64,000 nucleotides of DNA from Hyphomicrobiales bacterium (GCA_021732215.1 JAKFVL010000001.1:62001-126000); one strand, 5' to 3'; counted from the first letter of the stretch, positions 18,386 through 30,330 are shown. Numbers and translations are program-made. The notes: generated by a model from the sequence alone, not told the origin.

Positions 18386-19435
18386 GTGGGCATCGCCCGG
18401 CGGCTGATGGCGCGCGGGCACGAGGCTACGATCTTCTGCCGCAGCAGCTACGGCGCCTTCCCCGATTTCAGAGTGATCGAATTGCCGAACCGCGCGCTGA
18501 CCAACCACGGCCGCACAGCAGGTTTCGCCACAGACCTCGCTGCAGCCACGCACGGGCGCTTCGACGTTGTCGCCGGTTTCAACAAAATGGCGGGACTGGA
18601 CATTCTCTATTGCGCCGATCCCCCGGTCCGGCAGCCGCAATCGCTGATCGATCGGCTCAACCCGCGCACCGGCGCGATGCTGACGCTGGAGGCCGCATGT
18701 TTCGGTCCCCAATCATGCACGCGGCTTTTGCTGCTCGCTGAACCGCAACGGCAGGATTTTCAGCGCATCTGGGGCATGGAGGGATCGCGCGCTGCAGTGT
18801 TGCCGCCGACCATCGAGCGCACCCGGGCAAAACCGCATTTGCGCAACGGCGAAACGCGGATTGAGATGCGCGCAACACTCGGACTGGCGTCATCGACGCT
18901 GGCGTGGCTGTTCGTGGCCGGATTTCCTCAGACCAAGGGTTTTGACCGGATCATCGCGGTGCTGCCGGCTTTCCCGCATGTCAAAGTCCTGTGCGCCGGT
19001 TTCGATCTGGCCGATGCAAAATTCAGCCGCCTTGCGGCCCTGGCCAGAAAGCTAGGCGTCGGAAAGCAGATCGTGCCGCTCGGCCGCCGCGACGACATTC
19101 CCTCCCTAATGGCGGCCGCCGATCTTCTGGTGCATCCTTCGCGGCTCGATATCACCGGCACGGTGATCCTCGAAGCCATGGCCAATGCCCTGCCGGTCGT
19201 CACCACATCGGTCTGTGGATATGCCCTCCATGTCGCCGCGGCGGATGCCGGAGTCGTGGTCAGCGAACCTTTCGATCAATCGGCTTTCACCGCAGCGCTG
19301 GTGCGCGCGAACGATGCCGCGCAACGTGCACAGTGGAGCGCACGCGCTGCCCAGTATGCAGCGTCAACCGATCTCTATTCGGGGCTCGATCGCGCAGCGG
19401 ATGCTATCGAGAGCGCCGCGAAAAAATCAAGCTGA
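18386..19435 (+). CDS. Family 4 glycosyltransferase, 5' end uncertain
   Basis: A glycosyltransferase of the GT-B fold: the C-terminal half has LGRRDDIPSLMAAADLLVHPS and a donor-site stretch around GTVILEAMANALPVV. The first usable start codon in frame is GTG at 18386. However, upstream codons from about 18326 encode RIALAIVNLFPSGGLQRD, the normal N-terminal strand and glycine loop of this family, with no ATG, GTG or TTG before the TAG at 18290. An ATG at 18294 opens another frame that stops after eight codons (18318-18320). The true N terminus is therefore either an unusual start (CTG at 18317 or ATT at 18326) or damaged by a frameshift. The 3' end overlaps the convergent gene by 9 nt. Confidence 0.8.
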   Translation: MGIARRLMARGHEATIFCRSSYGAFPDFRVIELPNRALTNHGRTAGFATDLAAATHGRFDVVAGFNKMAGLDILYCADPPVRQPQSLIDRLNPRTGAMLTLEAACFGPQSCTRLLLLAEPQRQDFQRIWGMEGSRAAVLPPTIERTRAKPHLRNGETRIEMRATLGLASSTLAWLFVAGFPQTKGFDRIIAVLPAFPHVKVLCAGFDLADAKFSRLAALARKLGVGKQIVPLGRRDDIPSLMAAADLLVHPSRLDITGTVILEAMANALPVVTTSVCGYALHVAAADAGVVVSEPFDQSAFTAALVRANDAAQRAQWSARAAQYAASTDLYSGLDRAADAIESAAKKSS

Positions 19436-20341
19436 CGCAGCGCCCGTCTCGACCCCTGCCCTGGCGAGGTGCGGTGCGAGGATTTTCGCGACGGCGCGGC
19501 GCTTGTCGTCGGCGAATTCAAGCCGCCCCATCAGCCCGACTTCATGCAGCCACGGCCCGCACCATTGAAACGGCGCATCCGTCATCTGCAAGCCCTCGCG
19601 GAACGGCACGAACACCGTCTCCTGTTCGCGAATGCCCGCGCGATCCACATGCCGGTAGAGAACATCCCAGTTGCCGCCACCGGTATCCAGACCGAGAAAC
19701 CAGTCTTGCGAGAAATCGAGCGGCTTGTCGCGCACACCCGCAAAGCGAAACATGCTGAAGCCCGCCCACAAAAACCAGCGGCCGGCGGCATCGACAGTTG
19801 CAGTCGAAACGCCGGGACGGACCACACCGAAAAAATCCTGATCGCCGAGCGCCCAGAACGGATCGTGTGGCGCGGTCGGAAACATATCATCGTCGAGGAA
19901 GCCGAACGCCTTCGGCTGTCCGGGTCGAATGACGTTGTGCCAGATCCAGTTCAGCGCGAGTCCATGCGAGCGGCTCGGCACGTTGGTCGGATTGGCCGGC
20001 AGCCGCAGATAAGGGACCGAGAATCGCGCGGCAACATCGGCAATCGCCGCCGCCTGACCGTCGTCCGGCGTATTGTCGGCAACGATATAGATTGCGTCGG
20101 GAACGTAGAGCTTCACCAACGGCGCTTGCCACGCGATGGTCTGCGGATCGGTGAACGCAACCGAAACAAGAATCTTGCATCCCTTCAGCGCAGGCACCAG
20201 TGAAGCAATATTGCCCGCCCGCGCTGGCATTGCGCGAAACGCACGTTCGTGCGCGCGATAACGCCGCGTCTTCAGGGCGTGGAGCAGCGGACGCAGCCGC
20301 AACCAGTCGGCGGGCTTATAGTCGTGGAGACGAGGCGGCAT
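19427..20341 (-). CDS. Putative glycosyltransferase (GT-A like)
   Basis: This 304-residue soluble protein contains the metal-type motif FLDDDMFP at mid-length and an earlier strand KILVSVAFTDPQTI, consistent with a GT-A nucleotide-sugar transferase fold. I do not recognise a specific family or sugar. The frame is open to 20488, but that would overlap the upstream gene; the ATG at 20341 lies 65 nt after that gene's stop and is preferred. It is the last of five left-reading glycan genes that start at 25338. Confidence 0.7.
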   Translation of the reverse strand: MPPRLHDYKPADWLRLRPLLHALKTRRYRAHERAFRAMPARAGNIASLVPALKGCKILVSVAFTDPQTIAWQAPLVKLYVPDAIYIVADNTPDDGQAAAIADVAARFSVPYLRLPANPTNVPSRSHGLALNWIWHNVIRPGQPKAFGFLDDDMFPTAPHDPFWALGDQDFFGVVRPGVSTATVDAAGRWFLWAGFSMFRFAGVRDKPLDFSQDWFLGLDTGGGNWDVLYRHVDRAGIREQETVFVPFREGLQMTDAPFQWCGPWLHEVGLMGRLEFADDKRRAVAKILAPHLARAGVETGAASA

Positions 20342-20406
20342 TCGGCGAGTCCATTGAGCCGCACGCCTTAGCGTGTTTTTCGTTCTAACGGAACGGCTTT
20401 TGCGGA

Positions 20407-21441
20407 CTATTGCTTGCCCAAAAGAAGCGTCATCGCGCGCAGCGGATGCAAAGCGAAAAGGGTCCAGATCAGTTTCGGGGCTGACCATGCAGCCGGCCTG
20501 TCTTTACGGCGCAACAGATGAACGATGGCGATTTGTGCGAGCTTGCGCTCGCGATGATTGAGATCGGCAGTGGTCGCGACATCCAAATCGTCCGCAGACA
20601 GTTTCGCCACTTTCGCAACGTCGGGATCGGCCAGTTCGAGGAAGCGGAAGATGCGCGCGTCCGTTGCAAAAAAACTGCTGCCAACGTCGGTACGCCAGTC
20701 TGGCGGCGCGGCGAGACTGTCCGCGGGATCGACACCGATACTGAGTCGAGAGGCAGCCGCCCGAGATGCAAGGCGCGCCGAAAACATCTGGCGCGCCGCC
20801 TTGCGGACGGTGACATTGCCGCCATGCTCGCGATAGAGAACCAGCGGCTCCGGTATGATGGCGATATCGCCGTGCTCGGACAACCGGAGCCACAGATCGT
20901 AATCTTCCGCCGCCTCGAATGCCGCTCGATAGCCGCCGGCCCGCCGTGCAGCCTCGGTCCGCAGCATCACAGACGAATGAACAAAGGGGTTGGTCCGCGC
21001 CAGCGTATCGCGCAACTCCTGCCGATCAGACGGAGGTGTGAGCGCGCCTGCCGGCTTGCCTTCGGCGTCGATCTTTTCGGCCCAACTTCCGATCAGGTTG
21101 AGGCGCGGATTCGCGTCCATTGCCGCCACCTGCCGCGCCAGCCGCTCCGGCCTTGCCAGATCGTCTGCGTCGAGGCGCGCGATCAGATCGCCCTGCGCTT
21201 CGCGCAATCCCCGGTTCAGCGCAGCAACGAGACCCAGCGCATCCTGCCTGACGAGCCGAACCCGCGCGTCGCGTACCGCATGGTCCGCGGCGATCTCCGG
21301 AGAGCGATCGGACGAGCCGTCATCAATCACGAGCAATTCAAAATCGGCAAAGGTTTGCGCCAGGACGCTATCGATCGCCAGAGCGAGCCACTGCGCCCCG
21401 TCGCGCACCGGCATCAGCACACTGACGCGCGGCGCGTTCAC
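20407..21441 (-). CDS. Family 2 glycosyltransferase
   Basis: This 344-residue GT-A enzyme has a typical GT2 N terminus: VSVLMPVRDG, then LLVIDDGSSDRS and the metal motif RLDADDLARP. The C-terminal third is a variable acceptor part. It would add a sugar to a surface glycan in the cytoplasm. It starts with GTG at 21441, sharing 4 nt (GTGA) with the stop of the upstream gene, so the two are translationally coupled. Confidence 0.9.
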   Translation of the reverse strand: MNAPRVSVLMPVRDGAQWLALAIDSVLAQTFADFELLVIDDGSSDRSPEIAADHAVRDARVRLVRQDALGLVAALNRGLREAQGDLIARLDADDLARPERLARQVAAMDANPRLNLIGSWAEKIDAEGKPAGALTPPSDRQELRDTLARTNPFVHSSVMLRTEAARRAGGYRAAFEAAEDYDLWLRLSEHGDIAIIPEPLVLYREHGGNVTVRKAARQMFSARLASRAAASRLSIGVDPADSLAAPPDWRTDVGSSFFATDARIFRFLELADPDVAKVAKLSADDLDVATTADLNHRERKLAQIAIVHLLRRKDRPAAWSAPKLIWTLFALHPLRAMTLLLGKQ

Positions 21442-22511
21442 CGCTTCCCACCCGCAGCCATTAGCGCTTCCTCGACAATGTAAGATGCAATGGCTCTGGG
21501 TGTGTGGTTCTCAAGCACGAATGCACGAGCTGCCACAGCCATGCCGGCGAGCCGCTGCTTGTCGGCCAGCGCCGCGACGACGGCCTGCGTCAGCCCGCCG
21601 GGCTCAACCGGATAGAACACCGCATGCTCGCCGTCGCGCATCGGCCGATGCCGTTCCAGCGGCGGCAGATTGCATACCGGCACCGATCCACAGACCGGTG
21701 CCTCGTAATGCCGGAAACACTCCCAGCCATATCCCTCGGGCGACCACGTCAGCCATGCCGAGGCGCACCGCCGATAGAATTCCTCCGGCGGCAACGGCGT
21801 GTCGGGGATATCGACCTTGATGCCGCGGTCGCCGAGGGCGCGCAGCTCCTCGATGCCGGTCCGCCGTACCCACGACGAGCCGTCGACACGACCCGCAAAG
21901 AAGATATCGGATGTCTTCGGCAAATCGTACGGCATGCTGGAGATATCCCGTCCCATCGGCAAACCGAGCGACAGCGGCCTGATCTTCGCAAGCCGTTCTG
22001 TGTAACGATCCTGCAGGCGAAACCGGTGCGAAGGCAGATTGGCATGCGCCGTCTTGAGGAACACGCGCCAGCGATCCGCGGGAAGTTCGCGCTTGAAGTA
22101 TGCGGTGCACCGATCGAGCAGGAAAAGGTTGCTGCGATTGATCAGGGGGAAGTCGTCCTGATCCACCACCGCGATCGGAGCGCCAACATCACCGCGCAAA
22201 AGCTGGGGACCGAACGCGCGCACCAGCGGAATATGACCTCGCAGTGTGCGGCGATTGAACAGCGCGCGCGATATCCAGCGCCAGTGCCAGGGCGAAAAAA
22301 AAGTCGGATGGCATACGATCAGCGAGGTCTCGCGATCCTGCAATACACGGCGCAACAACGGCATGGTTGCAACCGACACGACATGGAAGCCGTTATCCGG
22401 ATCGGCAGGCGGTGGAACGAAAGCGGTCGAAAAATAGGTGGTTTCATCCGGCAATGCGCTCTTCACGAACGGCTTGTCGCCGATTTCGATAATCTTGAGT
22501 GCGCTCGTCAT
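21438..22511 (-). CDS. Putative glycosyltransferase (GT-B like)
   Basis: This 357-residue protein resembles spore-coat/CgeB-type glycosyltransferases in its C-terminal half, where FFAGRVDGSSWVRR is followed by SPEGYGWECFRHYEAPVCGSVPV, the region that holds the donor nucleotide in related enzymes. The N-terminal half has no motif I can name. It overlaps the downstream GT2 gene by 4 nt and follows the O-antigen ligase/polymerase gene by 18 nt, so a role in the same glycan is likely. The sugar is unknown. Confidence 0.7.
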   Translation of the reverse strand: MTSALKIIEIGDKPFVKSALPDETTYFSTAFVPPPADPDNGFHVVSVATMPLLRRVLQDRETSLIVCHPTFFSPWHWRWISRALFNRRTLRGHIPLVRAFGPQLLRGDVGAPIAVVDQDDFPLINRSNLFLLDRCTAYFKRELPADRWRVFLKTAHANLPSHRFRLQDRYTERLAKIRPLSLGLPMGRDISSMPYDLPKTSDIFFAGRVDGSSWVRRTGIEELRALGDRGIKVDIPDTPLPPEEFYRRCASAWLTWSPEGYGWECFRHYEAPVCGSVPVCNLPPLERHRPMRDGEHAVFYPVEPGGLTQAVVAALADKQRLAGMAVAARAFVLENHTPRAIASYIVEEALMAAGGKR

Positions 22512-22529
22512 TGATGTCCGGATTTTCGC

Positions 22530-23825
22530 CTATGCGGGCGACGTGCTGTTTCGCTTCACGGCGATCTCGGCACCTGCACAGATTGCAAACGGCAGCCAGA
22601 ATGTCACCCACGGCCAAGTGATCGGGGTGACCAGCAGATTATAGTCGAACATGCCGGCCGTGGCGAGTGTGGCGATCATCGACAGTGGAATGACTTCGGC
22701 ACGCAATCGAAGAAAGCAGATCGACCAATACACGGAGCCGAGCAGCATCGTGATCATCGCCAGCGCGCAGAATATGCCGCCGCGTATCTGTGCGGAGAGA
22801 ATGAGATTGTGCGGTTGATCGATGTCGATGTTGCCTCGAATCCGGATACCGATATCGGACAATCCTCCATAGCCCAGCAGCGGCTTCTGGAGGGCCATGC
22901 TGGCATAGACCGACCAGATCTCCGGACGATAGCTTTCCCCTCGAGTGGTAATGATCGCGCGGGTAGGCGCGTTCGACATGACCGCGGCAGCGCCGAGCAG
23001 AACTCCGGCGATAAAACACGCGATTGCCGCACGGCGAAATGCCTGCGGCGCGGTCCACAGCACAACCATCAATCCGACGATGACTGCCAGATAGGCACTG
23101 CGCGATTGCGTCAGCAGGATAGCGGCGAGCAATACCAGACCGACAGGCACGAGCCAGTATCGCATGAAGCGCGGCAGGCGGACGTCCACGATCACCGCCA
23201 CGCTAGCGACGAATAGCAAAGCGTAGGTGATGCTGATGTTGGTCGAATTGGTATAGCCCGGCATACCAAGCGAATTGACCAGTCTTATCGCCGCGAGATT
23301 GTCGCCTATTGTCACACCGGACAGATAGACAATCATGTTGTAGAGCGCGCTTGCGGCCACGATCGAAGACAGGACGGTCACGAAGCGTGGCAGGAAATCC
23401 TTCCAAGCTGCCACAGCGACAGCAAACGAGAGCAAAAAAACCAGAATTTTCCCGGCGTAGACCCATTCACGATCGATCACTCTAGCAACTGAGCCTGGTT
23501 GCAACCAGCTCGATACGTTGAGCGCCAGCAGATAGAAGAAGGCCGCTGCGAGGATCACAGAGACGATCAGGACAAGGCGCGTTGAGAGCTCAAGAACCGG
23601 CGGCGCCCGCCGTTGAAACCGAAGCGACACCCACGGCAATGCCGCGGCGAGAAAGAAAATCCGGTCAAATATCTTGGGTGCAAGTAAATAGTTGTTCGAG
23701 AAAAAAAGCGGGGCAATCGAGACAACGGCAGCCACCAGAAAGACGTCACCTGTTTGCAAACGGCGCTCAATCCACTCCAATGTCTTCGATAATCCAATTC
23801 CGGCCGACGTTTCCTGTTGCCCCAT
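22530..23825 (-). CDS. O-antigen ligase/polymerase family membrane protein
   Basis: This 431-residue protein has about ten to twelve membrane helices and a large periplasmic loop (about 295-350) with RGESYRPEIWSVYASM and LGYGGL, as expected of the Wzy/WaaL O-antigen ligase family. Such proteins either polymerise O-units (Wzy) or ligate polymer to lipid A core (WaaL); sequence alone does not decide. It lies between glycosyltransferase genes on one transcript, which fits either role. Confidence 0.85.
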   Translation of the reverse strand: MGQQETSAGIGLSKTLEWIERRLQTGDVFLVAAVVSIAPLFFSNNYLLAPKIFDRIFFLAAALPWVSLRFQRRAPPVLELSTRLVLIVSVILAAAFFYLLALNVSSWLQPGSVARVIDREWVYAGKILVFLLSFAVAVAAWKDFLPRFVTVLSSIVAASALYNMIVYLSGVTIGDNLAAIRLVNSLGMPGYTNSTNISITYALLFVASVAVIVDVRLPRFMRYWLVPVGLVLLAAILLTQSRSAYLAVIVGLMVVLWTAPQAFRRAAIACFIAGVLLGAAAVMSNAPTRAIITTRGESYRPEIWSVYASMALQKPLLGYGGLSDIGIRIRGNIDIDQPHNLILSAQIRGGIFCALAMITMLLGSVYWSICFLRLRAEVIPLSMIATLATAGMFDYNLLVTPITWPWVTFWLPFAICAGAEIAVKRNSTSPA

Positions 23826-23853
23826 TCGTTATCGTCTCCTCGACGATCCAAGG

Positions 23854-25338
23854 TCAGTGAGAGCTTCTGGCGGAATTCGCAGAACCGAGAGCTCGATTGA
23901 TCAGATCGAAAAATTCTTTTGCCACGTCTTGCCAGTCGCGTGGCCTGAAACCGGTTTGAATCGCGCGCTCGAAACCTGAGCGCGCATCGGGACGCTCGAT
24001 CCAACTCACCATCGCATCGTACCAGGCGTTTTCGTCGAGCGGATCGAGGCACGGCGAGAAGCCGCCCACGGTTTCCAGCAACGCCCCGCCGCTGGAGGCA
24101 ATGACAGCTTTTCCATAGCGGAAGGCTTCGATTACTGGCAAGCCGAAACCCTCATAGCGCGAAGGATAGAGACAGAACGCCGAATCCGAATAGAGCCGCT
24201 GCAGCGTCGCATCATCGACGTTGGACAGCATGATCAAGGATTGGCCAGTGCTTTCATGTGCGTTCAGTTCATTGACCAGATCATCGACCAGCCAGCCCTT
24301 GCGCCCGACAAAGACCAGCTTGAAATCGTTCCGTTGCGGGATTTCTGCAGCCAGCAAGCGCTTCCAGACCTCAAATAGCAATCGATGCCCCTTGCGCGGC
24401 TCGATCGTGCTGACGAACAGCGCATAGCGTCCTGAGGTCAACCCTCCCGGCAGCGCCATGTCGCCGGGTTTCTGAACCGGATCGAAGTTCGCTCCAAGAT
24501 AAACGATCTCAGATCTCCCGAGCTCGATACCCGATTTCTCGCAGTACGATCGGGCGTCGGCCATGATCTGCTTTGCCGTAAACACGATCAAGTCTGCGGA
24601 GGGAAAGACTTCGTGAAAACAGGCGCGGAATGCTTCGGCATTCTTCCGGATAAAAAAGTCCGGGAACAGCAGAGGGATGATATCGTAACACAGCACGACG
24701 GTGCGGGGCTGATTGAGCTTTTCGGTAGCCGAAAGCTGCTGATACATGGCCAGCCAATCCGAACCGGCGAGGATCAGAACATCGTCGCGAGACAGCGCGG
24801 GCGGCTCGGTCAGGGCCATATCGAACGGAACCAATGCGCGCCTTGCCCCACCTGGCGCCACCAGCTCTCGGGTGTACTTTTCGTTGAGCAGATGAGTTTG
24901 AATCCGCTCCGCCGAGCGCGCAAATCGCCCTTGTTGCAGCCGCAAACGCTCGAGCTTGAGATAAGCCTGCCGGCGTGGCCGTTGAATCCACAGCATCGCG
25001 CGCTTGAGCGGCTCCGGAAGCCGCTCGCGAAAACGCTGCCTGGCGCTCAAGCGATCGGGGAAGTACGAAGTGTCGATCTTGGCAGAGCCCTCGATGACGC
25101 GATGGGCCCATTCCCGCTTCACAATGCGCGGCGCATCGATACCCAGATCGTACAATACGAAGACGATCTCCGGCACGTTAACCATCGCATAACGTGCCAG
25201 CTCCCGCAGCGTGCGGACGATACCGTCGGCATGACCGGAAGCCCGCGCAAGGGTCGTGATATCGAGCAGAATACGCCTTGTCACAGGGACCAACTCCCAA
25301 GCGAACGCCGTTCTGACGTGTCTCCCGGCATCAGACAT
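23854..25338 (-). CDS. Family 4 glycosyltransferase
   Basis: This 494-residue GT-B enzyme ends with a GT4 donor site: YPSRYEGFGLPVIEAFRYG and a following GGALLETVGG. The N-terminal domain opens RRILLDITTLARASG and closely matches the layout of the enzyme at 17000-18289. The ATG at 25338 is used here; a GTG at 25284, directly before TRRILLDI, would give a more compact protein and is a fair alternative. It is the first gene of a five-gene left-reading glycan operon, divergent from the UDP-xylose synthase-like gene. Confidence 0.88.
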   Translation of the reverse strand: MSDAGRHVRTAFAWELVPVTRRILLDITTLARASGHADGIVRTLRELARYAMVNVPEIVFVLYDLGIDAPRIVKREWAHRVIEGSAKIDTSYFPDRLSARQRFRERLPEPLKRAMLWIQRPRRQAYLKLERLRLQQGRFARSAERIQTHLLNEKYTRELVAPGGARRALVPFDMALTEPPALSRDDVLILAGSDWLAMYQQLSATEKLNQPRTVVLCYDIIPLLFPDFFIRKNAEAFRACFHEVFPSADLIVFTAKQIMADARSYCEKSGIELGRSEIVYLGANFDPVQKPGDMALPGGLTSGRYALFVSTIEPRKGHRLLFEVWKRLLAAEIPQRNDFKLVFVGRKGWLVDDLVNELNAHESTGQSLIMLSNVDDATLQRLYSDSAFCLYPSRYEGFGLPVIEAFRYGKAVIASSGGALLETVGGFSPCLDPLDENAWYDAMVSWIERPDARSGFERAIQTGFRPRDWQDVAKEFFDLINRALGSANSARSSH

Positions 25339-25490
25339 GAGTCAAGGCCGGCTGACCGCGCCTGCAACCGCAACCCATGCCGGCAGGCCGATACGGCTAC
25401 TTTCCCAGCCGCATTCGTTGGCTTCATTTCCAAGCCATGCTAGGAGCCTTTCGGCATCGCCTTCACCTCACGCGAGATATCAGATCACCG

Positions 25491-26447
25491 ATGGCTGGAA
25501 CGCTCGACCACGAACGTATCGTCGTTACCGGCGGTGCCGGCTTCATCGGCTCACATCTGTGCAGCCATCTGATCGCTGCCGGACACGAGGTGCTGTGTGT
25601 CGACAACTACTACACCGGCGGACGGCGCAATATCGCACATCTCATCAAGCACGAACGGTTCGAAGCCATCCGCCACGACGTGACGTTTCCGCTCTATGTC
25701 GAGACCGATACGATCTACAATCTGGCCTGCCCCGCCTCGCCGATTCACTATCAGTTCGATCCGGTGCAGACGCTGAAGACCAGCGTCCATGGCGCCATCA
25801 ATATGCTCGGCCTCGCCAAACGCACCAAGGCGAAGATTTTTCAGGCATCGACCAGCGAGGTCTATGGCGATCCGACGGTCCATCCGCAACCGGAAAGCTA
25901 CTGGGGCAACGTCAATCCGCTCGGTCCGAGGGCTTGCTATGACGAAGGCAAGCGCGCCGCCGAGACCTTGTTCTTCGACTATCATCGCCAGCACAAGGTG
26001 CGGGTGAAGATTGCGCGCATCTTCAATACATATGGCCCGAACATGCATCCTGACGACGGCCGCGTGGTGTCGAATTTCATCGTTGCCGCGCTGAAAGGCG
26101 AACCGCTGACGCTTTACGGCAAGGGCGAACAGACCCGCTCGTTCTGCTACGTGTCGGATCTTGTCGAAGGCATCGTGCGGTTGATGGCGACGCCGGACGA
26201 TGTGGTCGGTCCGGTCAATCTCGGCAACACCAACGAATTTTCGATCCGCGAACTCGCCGAGAAAGTTCTGGAACTGACCGGTTCGGCATCGAAGATCGTT
26301 TACGGCCCTCTTCCGACCGACGACCCGCAGCAACGCAAGCCCGACATCGCCTTGGCGCGCAAGGCTCTTAAATGGGAGCCGAAGGTCGAACTGGCGGAAG
26401 GGTTGCGCGAGACAATCGCGTATTTCAAGACACTGCTCGCGTCCTGA
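25491..26447 (+). CDS. UDP-glucuronate decarboxylase (UDP-xylose synthase)-like epimerase
   Basis: This 318-residue extended short-chain dehydrogenase has GGAGFIG at residues 14-20 and the catalytic pair Tyr150/Lys154 in YDEGK. The segment [20 protein letters not shown] and the RIFNTYGP region match UDP-glucuronic acid decarboxylases, which make UDP-xylose. I chose the ATG at 25491 because it gives the family N terminus; upstream in-frame codons look non-coding. Its stop lies directly against the stop of the convergent reductase gene. A dTDP-glucose dehydratase is less likely from the motif pattern. Confidence 0.88.
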   Translation: MAGTLDHERIVVTGGAGFIGSHLCSHLIAAGHEVLCVDNYYTGGRRNIAHLIKHERFEAIRHDVTFPLYVETDTIYNLACPASPIHYQFDPVQTLKTSVHGAINMLGLAKRTKAKIFQASTSEVYGDPTVHPQPESYWGNVNPLGPRACYDEGKRAAETLFFDYHRQHKVRVKIARIFNTYGPNMHPDDGRVVSNFIVAALKGEPLTLYGKGEQTRSFCYVSDLVEGIVRLMATPDDVVGPVNLGNTNEFSIRELAEKVLELTGSASKIVYGPLPTDDPQQRKPDIALARKALKWEPKVELAEGLRETIAYFKTLLAS

Positions 26448-28405
<1,958 letters not shown>

Positions 28406-28485
28406 TCAGCTTTCAGGTCGATGTCTTACGCGCTGTTCTATCAGGCAGCGGGCGCGCCTTCGCAAGCAGCTTCTTTCAGCTACAG

Positions 28486-28513
28486 TTGTGAAATAAAATC
28501 AAGAGGATATGGT
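28486..28513 (+). promoter_or_regulatory. Possible promoter of the glutathione S-transferase gene
   Basis: TTGTGA (28486-28491) and TATGGT (28508-28513) are separated by 16 nt, in the 154-nt gap between gmd and the GST gene and about 43 nt before its ATG. This is a pattern match only. Confidence 0.3.
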
Positions 28514-28556
28514 GCATTGATGCGAGTCCCACACCCTCGACAGGCAGGATTTGACC

Positions 28557-29207
28557 ATGCTCACGCTCTATCACTGTTCGAACGCCAGGTCATTTCGTCC
28601 GCTGTGGACACTTGAGGAAATGGGGCTGCCCTACGACCTCAAGATGCTGCCGTTTCCGCCTCGCGTGCTCTCGCGCGAATACCTAACGCTCAACCCGCTC
28701 GGCACCATTCCTTTGCTGATCGATGGCGTCACGCGCATGACGGAATCGGCCGCGATCTGCCAGTATCTCGTCAGCCGCCACGGCCCCTCGCCGCTGGCGG
28801 TGAATATCGATGAGCCCGACTACGGCTTCTACCTGAACTGGCTGCATTTCGGCGAAGCCACGCTCACATTCCCGCAGACGCTGGTTTTGCGCTATTCCGA
28901 ACTGGAGCCGCCTGAGAGGCGCAACCCGCAGGTGGTCGAGGACTATGCCCGATGGTTCCTTGCGCGGCTGCGTGGCATCGACAAGGTCGTGTCGGTCCGC
29001 GAGACGCTGTGCGAGGGGCGCTTCACTGCCGCCGATATCTCGGTCGGCTATGCCCTGATGCTGGCGACGCGGCTGAAACTCAATCCACAGTTTCCACCTG
29101 CCGTCGCAGCCTATTGGGCGCGGCTTCAGCAGCGCGACGGCTTCAGACGCGCACTTGCCGCACAGGACAAAGCCAGCGACGAACAGGACGTCGCGAAACG
29201 CGCGTGA
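28557..29207 (+). CDS. Glutathione S-transferase family protein
   Basis: This 216-residue protein has a thioredoxin-fold N-terminal domain (about 1-78: YHCSNARSFRPLWTLEEM, then LNPLGTIPLLID and the Glu-Ser pair in MTESAAICQYL that binds the glutathione gamma-glutamyl group) and an all-helical C-terminal domain. It should conjugate glutathione to an electrophile or reduce a peroxide; the substrate is unknown. The ATG at 28557 is preferred over a TTG two codons before it. It is a lone right-reading gene among left-reading glycan genes. Confidence 0.9.
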   Translation: MLTLYHCSNARSFRPLWTLEEMGLPYDLKMLPFPPRVLSREYLTLNPLGTIPLLIDGVTRMTESAAICQYLVSRHGPSPLAVNIDEPDYGFYLNWLHFGEATLTFPQTLVLRYSELEPPERRNPQVVEDYARWFLARLRGIDKVVSVRETLCEGRFTAADISVGYALMLATRLKLNPQFPPAVAAYWARLQQRDGFRRALAAQDKASDEQDVAKRA

Positions 29208-29210
29208 GCG

Positions 29211-30290
29211 TCAGGTTGCTTGGCCAACGGCCGCCGACCACGACCTGTCGGCGGAAATCCAGTCGGACACCAACGCCGCCTCGAAACGCTCGGCATACTC
29301 GGGCCAGGACAACCCTTGTTGCAGGCGCAATGCGGCTTCGTGCTGCTTCCGCCATAGCGCATCGTCATTGAGCAGCGAGAGCGCAGCAGCGGCAAACCCG
29401 TGCTCGTCGCCTCGCACAAAACCGGTTACACCGTCGACTACACGCTCCGGCAGCACGGCAACCGGCGCGACGACACAAGGTACGCCTAGCGCCTGAGCCT
29501 CGGCCAGCGACAAACAGAACGCCTCAGTCTTGTGGCCGAGATAGATCATCGCTCGCGAGTTACGGATGTCCTGCATCATCTCTTCGCGCGGCACAGCGGT
29601 CCGAATCCCGATCGCCGCCTTTGCCTGCGGCGACAGATCCTGAGGTACAAGTCCGCCCCACGCCGTCCATGGATCGGCGGCAGACGTCACCGCACCAAAC
29701 ACTTTCAACCTGGCATCGGGCCGCACAGACAGAATCCGGTCGACAAAAATCCGCATCACACCGAAAAGATTGCGCGCGGGATTCGATGCGAACACCAGTT
29801 CGGGCGGTGGCGGCGCGATGAGCGGCGGCAAACCGCGGATATCATCCGGCAATGCCAGCGGAATGATCAGTTGCGGATCGCGGCGTGGCAGCCACGGCGA
29901 ATATTGCGCCACCTGAAACAGGCTCATCAGAATCGGCACCGGCCGATGCCACCACATGCGTGGCAGCTGCTTATAGTGTTTCAGGTTGTTGGGACGCCAC
30001 AACACCCACAGCGCCGTGCGGCGCGCGCGAACCAGCCCCAGCAATTTTGGATGCTGGATCGGAACATAGAGATCGCAATCGTTCGGCACGTCGGCGCCAA
30101 ACGGCTGCCAGCGCACGCCGTTGTCCTCGATGACGCCTTCGCAATTGGAGATAACCGTGACGCGGTGACCACGCCGCACCAGCTCTCGCGCAAGCCGGAT
30201 CACCGACGACTCGGTTCCACCGAGCGCCCGGCGCTCGAGGTCGCGACCATCATAGCGGCCCGTGGTGTCGGCAAAAACGATTGAAACCAT
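29211..30290 (-). CDS. Family 4-like glycosyltransferase
   Basis: This 359-residue protein starts MVSIVFADTTGRYDG and contains ALGGTESSVIRLARELVRRGH, the glycine loop of a GT-B N-terminal domain. Near the C terminus, YLGHKTEAFCLSLAEAQALGVPCVV is the donor-site element. The ATG at 30290 is chosen because the upstream in-frame codons run into low-homology sequence. It follows the polytopic membrane gene by 40 nt and may share its transcript. The sugar and acceptor are unknown. Confidence 0.82.
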   Translation of the reverse strand: MVSIVFADTTGRYDGRDLERRALGGTESSVIRLARELVRRGHRVTVISNCEGVIEDNGVRWQPFGADVPNDCDLYVPIQHPKLLGLVRARRTALWVLWRPNNLKHYKQLPRMWWHRPVPILMSLFQVAQYSPWLPRRDPQLIIPLALPDDIRGLPPLIAPPPPELVFASNPARNLFGVMRIFVDRILSVRPDARLKVFGAVTSAADPWTAWGGLVPQDLSPQAKAAIGIRTAVPREEMMQDIRNSRAMIYLGHKTEAFCLSLAEAQALGVPCVVAPVAVLPERVVDGVTGFVRGDEHGFAAAALSLLNDDALWRKQHEAALRLQQGLSWPEYAERFEAALVSDWISADRSWSAAVGQAT

Positions 30291-30330
30291 GGGTGGAATG
30301 ATTTCCGGCGGCGTGAAACGCCTGTTTGGT

